Source: Phycisphaerae bacterium (GTDB lineage Bacteria > Planctomycetota > Phycisphaerae > UBA1845 > Fen-1342). Taken from it: a stretch of 6,523 nt of DNA. Positions 1-5,681 of the stretch are shown here, piece by piece. The number at the start of each line of letters is the position of its first letter. Positions within the stretch are counted from its first letter, which is position 1. Both the position numbers and the translations under genes were made by a program. The notes beneath the pieces are model-generated. The model saw nothing but the letters and a program-made list of their open reading frames with translations, had not been told where the DNA came from and ran no database searches. Where the stretch lies: positions 1 through 6,523 of the forward strand of contig JALHOX010000259.1 of the NCBI GenBank assembly GCA_022842805.1, written 5' to 3'.

Positions 1-1
1 G

Positions 2-1501
2 GCCGCCGCCGACCAGATGAGGGCGGCTCAGCAGAAGGCTGACGGGGTCATCAAGGAGGCCGAGGTCGCGGCGCAGAAGAAGTTGCTGGAGGTCATGCAA
101 CGGTTCGAGAAAGATTCTGCCGCGACGCGCGAGGAGATCAAGCAGGCCGAAAAGCGCATTGAGAAGCGCGAGGACGGGCTCGATAAGAAGCTCGACGTAT
201 TGACGACCAAAGAGCGGAACATCGAGCGCTTGCAGGAGCAGGTGGCCGCGCGCGAGAAAGAGGCCGAGATCGATCGCAAGCGGGCGGCGGAGCTGGTCGA
301 CCAGCAGAAGAACGAATTGCTCAAGATCGCCAAGCTATCGCGCGAGCAGGCGCACGAGCTGGCGCTGCGCAAACTCGAGTCCGAGGTGGAGCACGAAGGC
401 GGCAAGATCGTCGAACGGATCATCGGTCGGGCCGAGGAAGAGGCCAAAGACCGCGCGCGATACATCACGATCAACGCGATTCAGCGATTTGCAGCCGAGC
501 ATACGTGCGAGGCCGTCGTGCGGACGATCGATGTGCCGTCGGACGACATGAAGGGCCGCATCATCGGTCGCGAGGGCCGCAATATCCGATCGTTTGAGAA
601 GGCCACGGGTGTGACCGTGATCGTCGACGACACGCCCGGCGTGGTGACGGTTTCGTGCTATGACCCGGTCCGCAAGGAGATCGCCGGCCGCTCGCTCGAC
701 AAATTGGTTCGCGACGGGCGCATTCACCCGACGCGGATCGAGGAGATCGTGGCCGAGGTGACCAAGGAGGTTGAGCAATCCATCGTCGAGGCCGGCAAGA
801 AGGCGGCGCTGGAGGCCAACGTCAACGGCGTCAATCGGAAGATTCTCGACGTGCTGGGGCGGCTGCAATATCGCACGAGCTACGGCCAGAATGTGCTCCG
901 GCACAGCATCGAGGTGGCCCATTTGTGCGGGTTGATGGCTAGCGAACTGGGGCTCGACGCCGATCTGGCGCGGCGCTGCGGTTTGTTGCACGATGTGGGC
1001 AAGGCGATTCCGCACGACGAGGCCGAAGGCAGCCACACAAAAACGGGCATGGATTTGTGTCGGCGGTACGGCGAGCCCGACCCGGTCGTGAACGCGGTCG
1101 GTGGGCACCACAACGATATTCCCGCAACGCATCCTTACACGCCGCTGGTGACGGCGGCCGACGCGATCAGCGCCGCACGGCCGGGCGGGCGGCGCGAGTC
1201 GTTGGAGCGCTACATCAAGCGCTTGCAGGAGTTGGAGGGGATCGCGACCGGATTTGACGGCGTGCGCATGGCCTACGCGATCGAAGCGGGGCGCGAGGTG
1301 CGGTGCATCGTCGATCCGGTCAGCATCGACGACAAATCGTCGCTCAAGCTGGCCCGCGATATCGCGCGGCGGATCGAAGAGCAGATGGTGACCTTCCCGG
1401 GCGATATCAAGGTGACCATCTTGCGCGAGGTGCGGGCGACGGAGTTCGCGATCAGCGGTCGCGGAAAGACGGCCTTCGAGAAGGAAGACGAGGTCATCTG
1501 A
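2..1501 (+). CDS. rny: Ribonuclease Y, 5'-truncated by the window edge
   Basis: RNase Y is a membrane-anchored endoribonuclease that starts mRNA decay. The reading frame is open to the left edge; the first in-frame ATG, at 17, lies inside the coiled coil and is unlikely to be the true start, because the family's N-terminal transmembrane helix is missing here. Numbering from that Met: residues 1-150 are a charged Lys/Glu/Arg-rich coiled coil; a KH RNA-binding domain follows, with its G-x-x-G loop at 184-187 (GREG); the HD phosphohydrolase domain has His296, the His325-Asp326 pair in LLHDVGKA, and His364-His365 in GGHHNDIP, the metal-binding pattern of the catalytic site. The family's conserved C-terminal segment ILREVRATEFA is present at 468-478, followed by a 16-residue charged tail. 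The visible 499 codons fit a family of about 510-520 residues, so only a short N-terminus is missing. Identification is very secure. Confidence 0.96.
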   Translation, partial: AAADQMRAAQQKADGVIKEAEVAAQKKLLEVMQRFEKDSAATREEIKQAEKRIEKREDGLDKKLDVLTTKERNIERLQEQVAAREKEAEIDRKRAAELVDQQKNELLKIAKLSREQAHELALRKLESEVEHEGGKIVERIIGRAEEEAKDRARYITINAIQRFAAEHTCEAVVRTIDVPSDDMKGRIIGREGRNIRSFEKATGVTVIVDDTPGVVTVSCYDPVRKEIAGRSLDKLVRDGRIHPTRIEEIVAEVTKEVEQSIVEAGKKAALEANVNGVNRKILDVLGRLQYRTSYGQNVLRHSIEVAHLCGLMASELGLDADLARRCGLLHDVGKAIPHDEAEGSHTKTGMDLCRRYGEPDPVVNAVGGHHNDIPATHPYTPLVTAADAISAARPGGRRESLERYIKRLQELEGIATGFDGVRMAYAIEAGREVRCIVDPVSIDDKSSLKLARDIARRIEEQMVTFPGDIKVTILREVRATEFAISGRGKTAFEKEDEVI

Positions 1502-1517
1502 GCCTGGCCGAGCTTTC

Positions 1518-1526
1518 GGGGGGGGG
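1518..1526. repeat. G9 homopolymer run just after rny
   Basis: Nine consecutive G residues lie 17 bases past the rny stop. A four-base-pair hairpin (CCGA, loop GCTT, TCGG; 1508-1519) overlaps its left end, but there is no following T-run, so this is not a standard intrinsic terminator. Such tracts are prone to polymerase slippage and to read-length errors. It is outside any gene I support, so a length error here would not alter a protein. Confidence 0.8.
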
Positions 1527-1599
1527 CGGCGCGGCCATCCTCGGACGGCGGGCGTGGGCCGGGGCGTGGCGGAGCGGCCACAATCCGCGCGTCGACCCG

Positions 1600-1628
1600 T
1601 TGTCCGACGGATCGCGGTCGGCTATCTT
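1600..1628 (+). promoter_or_regulatory. Candidate sigma70-type promoter for tRNA-Ser
   Basis: A -35-like hexamer TTGTCC (1600-1605) and a -10-like hexamer TATCTT (1623-1628) are separated by exactly 17 bases; each matches four of six consensus positions. Transcription would begin near 1635, giving a leader of about 43 bases before the mature tRNA 5' end, a usual arrangement. In GC-rich DNA a pair this good by chance is less likely but not excluded. No clear separate promoter is visible for rlmN, so transcripts from here may continue into it. Confidence 0.4.
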
Positions 1629-1677
1629 CTCCGATCCGGCTGACGGCGGCCCGCGCGGGTCTTCGGCAGTGCGGTGT

Positions 1678-1764
1678 GGAGAGGTGCCAGAGCGGCTGAT
1701 CGGGCTGGTTTCGAAAACCAGAGATAGGGTAACTTATCCGGGGGTTCGAATCCCCCCCTCTCCG
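1678..1764 (+). tRNA. tRNA-Ser (anticodon CGA, reads UCG)
   Basis: A full class II cloverleaf can be drawn. The acceptor stem GGAGAGG (1678-1684) pairs perfectly with CCTCTCC (1757-1763), and the discriminator is G (1764), as in serine tRNAs. The anticodon stem CTGGT (1705-1709) pairs with ACCAG (1717-1721) around the loop TTCGAAA, placing anticodon CGA at 1712-1714. A long variable arm (1722-1739) with a GATA/TATC stem is diagnostic of Ser/Leu/Tyr-type tRNAs. The T stem GGGGG (1740-1744) pairs with CCCCC (1752-1756) around TTCGAAT. The D stem has two C-G pairs followed by an A-C mismatch (1689 with 1701). No CCA is encoded, so the end must be added by nucleotidyltransferase. The sequence closely resembles E. 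coli tRNA-Ser(CGA) as I remember it. Confidence 0.97.
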
Positions 1765-1831
1765 TTATCGAGCGGGAATTCGGACCGCGTCGCGAACTAT
1801 CGCCGACGCGCGTCCGCCGGGAAAAACCGCG

Positions 1832-3031
1832 ATGGATCTACCCGCCCCCAACTCCCTTTCGCAGATCGGCTTGCGCGTCCTGCCCGGCACGGCGTCGCCG
1901 AGCGATCCATCCGCTGCTCCCCCCAAAGCGCATTTGCTGGGACTGTCTCCTGATGAATTGAAGGCATGGGTCGCGTCGGATTTGCAGCAGCCGGCGTGGC
2001 GGGCGGGGCAAATTCTTGAGTGGATCTATCGCAAAGACGCGCGCGATTTCGCGGCAATGAGCAATCTCTCCGCCGCGCTGCGCGAGCAGCTTCGCGAGCG
2101 GGCGATGATCTATGCGGGCAACGTGGCACGCGAGTCGGTTTCTGAGGCCGGCGACGGCACGACCAAGCTACTCGTGCAATGGCCCGACGCCGCCACGGTC
2201 GAATGCGTCTGGATCCCCACCGACGAGCGCGACACGGCCTGCATCTCGTCACAGGTCGGCTGCCCGGTGGGCTGTCGCTTCTGCGCCAGCGGCCTGGATG
2301 GCGTGGTGCGAAATCTGACGGCGGGTGAGATTGTCGAGCAGGCGCTGCTGATTCGGTCGCGGATTCGCGCAGCGGCGAATGATCCTGCAGCCCGGCTGGA
2401 CAACATCGTCTTCATGGGCATGGGCGAGCCGCTCGCAAACTACGACAATGTCGTTCGTGCGATTCGCATTCTCAATCATCCCGACGCATTCGGACTCGGC
2501 GCGCGCAAGATCACGCTCAGCACGGTCGGGCTGCCGGTGCAGATTCGGCGGCTGGCGGAGGAGGGGGTGCAGCTCAATCTGGCGCTCTCGCTGCACGCGC
2601 CGAATGAGACGCTGCGGCGCGAGCTGATCCCATGGGGCAAGGTGCCGTTGCCCGATCTGCTGGACGCCTGCCGCTATTACTTCGAGAAGACAGGCCGCGA
2701 GATCACGCTCGAATACATTCTGCTGCGCGACGTGAACATGAGTCCGCAACATGCGCGCGAATTGGCCGAAGTCGCGCGATCTCTGCGATGCAACATCAAC
2801 CTGCTGCGCTACAACCCGGTGCCGGGGCTGCCTTTTGTGCGGCCGAGCGCCGAGGAGGCCGTCCGGTTTCAGGCGGCGCTGCGCCAGCGCGGCGTCAACG
2901 CGCACACGCGGCGCTCGCGCGGGCGGCGGATCGACGCGGCCTGTGGGCAGTTGCGCCGTTCGACGATCGCCGCGGGTGTCGATTCCAACTCGGCGGGTTC
3001 ATCGTCTTCGAGCGAATTGCCGACGCCATGA
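1832..3031 (+). CDS. rlmN: Dual-specificity 23S rRNA/tRNA adenine-C2 methyltransferase RlmN (radical SAM)
   Basis: RlmN methylates C2 of A2503 in 23S rRNA, and in E. coli of A37 in some tRNAs, using two SAM molecules and a [4Fe-4S] cluster. The 399-residue protein shows the cluster motif C-x3-C-x2-C at Cys144, Cys148 and Cys151, a conserved upstream Cys137 (E. coli Cys118 equivalent), GMGEP at 196-200 for SAM binding, and Cys371 in IDAACGQL, the methyl-carrying cysteine (E. coli Cys355). The family N-terminal domain begins near residue 34 (HLLGLSPDEL); the preceding 33 residues are Pro/Ser-rich. ATG 1832 is used because no better start follows before that domain, although no clear Shine-Dalgarno sequence is visible. 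Two oddities: the motif before the catalytic Cys reads SRGRRIDAACGQL, where an Asp usually precedes Ile, and the last 28 residues form a Ser-rich tail. The stop overlaps the next gene's start (ATGA). Both mechanistic Cys and the cluster are intact, so activity is expected. Confidence 0.96.
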   Translation: MDLPAPNSLSQIGLRVLPGTASPSDPSAAPPKAHLLGLSPDELKAWVASDLQQPAWRAGQILEWIYRKDARDFAAMSNLSAALREQLRERAMIYAGNVARESVSEAGDGTTKLLVQWPDAATVECVWIPTDERDTACISSQVGCPVGCRFCASGLDGVVRNLTAGEIVEQALLIRSRIRAAANDPAARLDNIVFMGMGEPLANYDNVVRAIRILNHPDAFGLGARKITLSTVGLPVQIRRLAEEGVQLNLALSLHAPNETLRRELIPWGKVPLPDLLDACRYYFEKTGREITLEYILLRDVNMSPQHARELAEVARSLRCNINLLRYNPVPGLPFVRPSAEEAVRFQAALRQRGVNAHTRRSRGRRIDAACGQLRRSTIAAGVDSNSAGSSSSSELPTP

Positions 3032-3948
3032 AGCCGCGTGTTTTGCTCGTGGGCCGGCTCGATGCGGCTGCGGAGGAGCGGCTTTCTGCGGCGGCGGACG
3101 TCGTGCGCTGCGAAGAAAGCGCTTTTGGGGCGGACCCGGCGATTTCCGGCGGATTCGACGCGATTGTGGGCCGCACGAACATGCGCATCACCCGTGCCGT
3201 ATTCGCAGCCGGCGCCGGTCGGCTGCGTGTCGTGGGCGTCGCCGGAGTCGGACTGGATCATGTCGATATCCATGGGGCTCACGAGTACGGCGTACGCATC
3301 GTTCACACTCCCCATGCGGCGTCCGACGCAGTAGCGGAGTTGTCGGTGGCACTGTTGCTCCAGTTGCTGCGTCCCATTCCACGGCTTGCCGGGGAGTATG
3401 CCGCCGGGCGTTTCGCCGCGGCGCGGGTATCGCCGCACGGCGGCGAATTGCGTGGGCGAACAGTCGGCGTGGTCGGCATGGGTGCGATCGGCAGCCGCTT
3501 CGCGCGCATCTGCGCGGCGGGGTTTGGCGCGCGCGTGCTGTACAACGACCTCGCGGCGGTCGGGCCATTTGATTTCGGGACGACGAGTGTCTCGAAGGAG
3601 GAGATCTGGCGCGCGTGCGACGTGATTTCGTTGCATGTGCCGCTGACCGCAAAGACTCACGGATTGATGGATGCGGCAGTGTTTGAACAGCTTCGCGGGG
3701 ATTGTTTGCTGATCAACACCTGTCGCGGGGCGGTCGTGGAGACGGCGGCGTTGGTCGCGGCGCTGGAGAGCGGACGATTAGCGGGGGCGGGGCTGGACGT
3801 GACCAAGCCCGAGCCGCTGCCCGTGGGCCATCCGCTGCTGTCGCATCCGCGATGCATTGTGACGCCGCACATCGCGGCCCGGACGCATGCGGGGTTGCGG
3901 AATATGTATGCGGTAGTGGATCGGGTGATCGAAGCGTTGGGGGGATAG
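3028..3948 (+). CDS. NAD-dependent D-isomer-specific 2-hydroxyacid dehydrogenase
   Basis: Soluble oxidoreductase that interconverts D-2-hydroxyacids and 2-oxoacids with NAD(H); the substrate cannot be fixed from sequence (3-phosphoglycerate, hydroxypyruvate/glyoxylate or another). The 306-residue protein has the usual split catalytic domain around a Rossmann domain. The dinucleotide motif GMGAIG is at 150-155, and an Asp at 174 ending the second strand favours NAD over NADP. The catalytic triad is present: Arg233 in NTCRGAVVE, Glu262 in DVTKPEP, His281 in TPHIAA. There is no C-terminal ACT or other regulatory domain, unlike long SerA enzymes. ATG 3028 was chosen because the fold begins immediately (MKPRVLLVG) and it overlaps the rlmN stop by four bases; no Shine-Dalgarno is obvious, which suggests translation coupled to rlmN. 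Longer in-frame starts exist upstream but lie inside the rlmN coding sequence. Family call secure, function open. Confidence 0.94.
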   Translation: MKPRVLLVGRLDAAAEERLSAAADVVRCEESAFGADPAISGGFDAIVGRTNMRITRAVFAAGAGRLRVVGVAGVGLDHVDIHGAHEYGVRIVHTPHAASDAVAELSVALLLQLLRPIPRLAGEYAAGRFAAARVSPHGGELRGRTVGVVGMGAIGSRFARICAAGFGARVLYNDLAAVGPFDFGTTSVSKEEIWRACDVISLHVPLTAKTHGLMDAAVFEQLRGDCLLINTCRGAVVETAALVAALESGRLAGAGLDVTKPEPLPVGHPLLSHPRCIVTPHIAARTHAGLRNMYAVVDRVIEALGG

Positions 3949-3954
3949 CGTTCG

Positions 3955-3978
3955 GGCGGCCTGAGCGCTCAGGCCGCC
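3955..3978. terminator. Perfect 24-base palindrome, probable bidirectional terminator
   Basis: The arm GGCGGCCTGAGC is followed directly by its exact reverse complement, giving 12 + 12 bases with no mismatch. It sits between the stop of the dehydrogenase (3948) and the stop of the convergent NuoE-like gene (3992), the expected place for a shared terminator. As RNA it would fold into a very stable GC-rich hairpin with a loop of a few bases on either strand. Neither side carries a T-run, so it may act as a hairpin-only terminator or 3'-end protector; a dyad-binding protein site is the alternative. Confidence 0.55.
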
Positions 3979-3991
3979 ACAGGGTCGATGT

Positions 3992-4585
3992 TCAGTGATG
4001 ATGATGCTGGCGGTTGTGCACCGGCGCGTCGTAAAGATCGCTGCGGGGCTGATCGAGCCGGTCGCTGTGGGGATCGTTGAGGATCTGGTCGAGCTTTTCG
4101 GGCGTGACGCACTTGTGCATCTTTTCGTTGACCATCAGACACGGACCGTGATCGCAAGCCGCCAGGCACTCTTCGATCATGAACGAGAACTTGCCGTCCT
4201 TGGTCGTCTGGTGATCCTTGATGCCGAGCTTCTGCTCGATCCGCTCACGGAGTTTGTCGGCTCCGAGCAATTCGCATGTGAGCGAGCGGCAGAGCATGAG
4301 CTGCTTTTCGCCTTTGGGGTGGGTCCAGAAGGCGGTGTAAAAAGTGACCACGTCCATGACCGCCGCGGGCGGCAGCTCGAGCAATTCGGCAATCTGCCGC
4401 ATCGCCGTCAGCGAGACATAGCCCAGCTCGTCCTGCGCGATGTGCAGCGCGGGGAGCATCACCGCCCGCTTGCTCGGATAGCGCGGGAAGAACGAGCGAA
4501 TCTTCTCTTTCGAGGCATCGCTGATCCCCGGCCCCATCCCGTTCGCGGGAACCGTCTTCCGATCGATCGCCTGCCAACCACCCAT
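3992..4585 (-). CDS. NuoE-like [2Fe-2S] thioredoxin-fold subunit (NADH dehydrogenase subunit E family), stand-alone
   Basis: NuoE proteins carry one [2Fe-2S] cluster and work beside a NuoF-type flavoprotein in complex I, NAD-linked hydrogenases or formate dehydrogenases. From ATG 4585 the protein is 197 residues. A helical N-terminal domain (ALHIAQDELGYVS) is followed by VVTFYTAF and the ligand pattern C-x4-C (Cys99, Cys104) and C-x3-C (Cys140, Cys144), spaced as in the family; DHGPCLMVN and VTPEKLDQIL follow, also typical. The core matches NuoE (about 165 residues), with a short N-terminal extension and a C-terminal tail ending in four His. A GTG at 4651 would add 22 residues, but ATG 4585 has GGAG eight bases upstream, so I prefer it; ATG 4537 is a third option. 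Neither flank carries nuoF, nuoG or another complex I gene, so the partner is encoded elsewhere. NuoE function in complex I is therefore an inference; the fold and cluster are not in doubt. Confidence 0.92.
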   Translation of the reverse strand: MGGWQAIDRKTVPANGMGPGISDASKEKIRSFFPRYPSKRAVMLPALHIAQDELGYVSLTAMRQIAELLELPPAAVMDVVTFYTAFWTHPKGEKQLMLCRSLTCELLGADKLRERIEQKLGIKDHQTTKDGKFSFMIEECLAACDHGPCLMVNEKMHKCVTPEKLDQILNDPHSDRLDQPRSDLYDAPVHNRQHHHH

Positions 4586-4593
4586 CCGCGCGG

Positions 4594-4597
4594 CTCC
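4594..4597 (-). promoter_or_regulatory. Ribosome binding site for the NuoE-like gene
   Basis: On the minus strand GGAG lies eight bases before the ATG at 4585. It is the clearest Shine-Dalgarno sequence in the window, where most starts lack one, and it decides the start in favour of 4585 over the GTG at 4651. The GTG has no such sequence and falls at the edge of a small inverted repeat (CGGGA/TCCCG, 4651-4666). Confidence 0.55.
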
Positions 4598-4675
4598 GTT
4601 CTGGTCGCCAACCTGGGTCCATTCGCCGGCGGTTCGATCGCCCGGCGCCACGGGAACAGCGTCCCGCGGTGAGGA

Positions 4676-4704
4676 ATAGTATGGCGGGCGAGGCGAGTTG
4701 GCAC
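4676..4704 (-). promoter_or_regulatory. Candidate sigma70-type promoter for the NuoE-like gene
   Basis: Read on the minus strand, GTGCCA (4704-4699) and TACTAT (4681-4676) are separated by 17 bases; each matches four of six consensus positions. It would start transcription near 4669, leaving a leader of about 84 bases before ATG 4585. It lies in the divergent intergenic region, as expected for a single-gene unit. Evidence is hexamer similarity only. I saw no comparable plus-strand pair for the hydrolase. Confidence 0.3.
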
Positions 4705-4823
4705 GCGAGCGGAGGCGCGCGGGTCGGTTTTGAAAGGGGAAAGGGGGCGCGGGCTGAGCCGGGGCAGCTGTCGACGCGGATCTTCGCTTCCCCCGGGGAG
4801 CCGGTTGGTCCAGAATCCGAGGT

Positions 4824-5621
4824 ATGACTACTCCATCGCCCTCGTCGACCGTTCCGCTCGCCGCCGCACATCATCCCGGCGACGGTCGAACGCTGCTATT
4901 CGTCCATGGTTTTCCGCTGAGCCGCGCGATGTGGGAGCCGGCCGCCGCCGAGTTGCGCCGCATTATGACTATGCCGCCGGCGATGATCCTGCCCGACCTG
5001 CGGGGCCACGGCGACAGTCCGGTCGCCCGGACCGCAACGATGGCGGAGATGGCTGATGACCTCGCGGCGCTGCTCGATCGCCGGGGGGTGACGGGGCCGG
5101 TGACGCTGGTCGGGCTTTCGATGGGTGGGTATGTCGCATTTGAGTTCGTGAGGCGTCATCGCGCTCGGGTCGGCGCGCTGGTGCTGACCTGCACGCGGGC
5201 CAATGCCGATGACGACGCCGGCCGTGCCCGGCGCGAGGCGCAAGCGGCCTCGGCGCTGCGCGAAGGCAGCAGGGCGGTAGTGGATGTGTACATGCCCAAT
5301 CTGTTTGGGCCGAAAACGAAAGATGAACTCAAGGTGGCGTGGCGCGAGATCATGAGCCGCACGGATCCCGAAGGCGTGGCGGCGGCCCTGCGCGGGATGG
5401 CGGCGCGGAGCGACCAGCGCGAAGCGTTGAAGGCGATCGACCTGCCGACGCTGGTCGTGGCCGGGGAGCACGATCTTGTGACGCCGGTCGCGGCCCTACG
5501 CGAGATCCACGACGGAATCCGCGGCTCGCGCTTGGAGATCATGTCCGACTGCGGACATCTGGCGCCGATCGAACAACCGGCCCGCTTCGCGGAGTTGCTC
5601 GCCGCGTTCATCGCACCCTGA
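4824..5621 (+). CDS. Alpha/beta-fold hydrolase, specificity unknown
   Basis: A 265-residue soluble serine hydrolase of the alpha/beta fold. The oxyanion-hole segment HGFPLS is at 28-33, DLRGHGDS at 58-65, the nucleophile elbow GLSMGG with Ser99, the acid Asp217 in GEHDLVTP, and the base His245 in DCGHLAPIEQP, so the Ser-Asp-His triad is complete. The order and spacing resemble the 3-oxoadipate enol-lactonase/esterase group, but such resemblance does not fix a substrate and no pathway genes surround it. There is no signal peptide; the N-terminus is Pro/Ser/Ala-rich. ATG 4824 is the natural start; GAGG lies only one base before it, too close to be a working ribosome site. It is divergent from the NuoE-like gene and convergent with the next, so it is probably transcribed alone. 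The 60 bases after its stop hold only a four-base-pair hairpin, not a convincing terminator. Confidence 0.93.
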   Translation: MTTPSPSSTVPLAAAHHPGDGRTLLFVHGFPLSRAMWEPAAAELRRIMTMPPAMILPDLRGHGDSPVARTATMAEMADDLAALLDRRGVTGPVTLVGLSMGGYVAFEFVRRHRARVGALVLTCTRANADDDAGRARREAQAASALREGSRAVVDVYMPNLFGPKTKDELKVAWREIMSRTDPEGVAAALRGMAARSDQREALKAIDLPTLVVAGEHDLVTPVAALREIHDGIRGSRLEIMSDCGHLAPIEQPARFAELLAAFIAP

Positions 5622-5681
5622 GCCAGCCAGCGCCCCGAGCCCGTTCTTTGTCGAAATTCTCGAACGCGAGCGCCGCAAACT

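Noticed and set aside
335..1132. Long minus-strand open frame opposite rny
   Set aside because: It lies antisense to a securely identified RNase Y gene; its translation has no recognisable fold and is the usual shadow of a high-GC coding strand.
1678..1764. tRNA-Ser as an integration site for a mobile element
   Set aside because: There is no integrase, no repeated tRNA 3' end and no foreign-looking gene downstream; rlmN follows directly.
1303..1953. Plus-strand open frame spanning the rny end, the tRNA and the rlmN start
   Set aside because: It runs straight through the tRNA-Ser gene and both flanking genes in another frame; its sequence is Arg/Gly/Ala-rich with no motif.
2249..2905. Minus-strand open frame opposite rlmN
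   Set aside because: Antisense shadow of the radical-SAM domain; no start context or protein motif.
2632..3027. In-frame upstream extension of the dehydrogenase
   Set aside because: The family fold begins at the ATG at 3028; the extra residues lie within rlmN coding sequence and look like random translation.
4586..4651. GTG 4651 as start of the NuoE-like gene
   Set aside because: It would add 22 residues with no family match and has no ribosome site, whereas ATG 4585 has GGAG at eight bases. Kept as an alternative.
4698..4713. Sigma54-like -24 element (TTGGCACGCG) upstream of the hydrolase
   Set aside because: The -24 half fits well, but the -12 half reads CGGAG instead of TTGCA at the required spacing.
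5659..5670. Small hairpin CTCG/CGAG between the hydrolase and phosphoribosyltransferase genes
   Set aside because: Only four base pairs and no T-run on either side; too weak to call a terminator.
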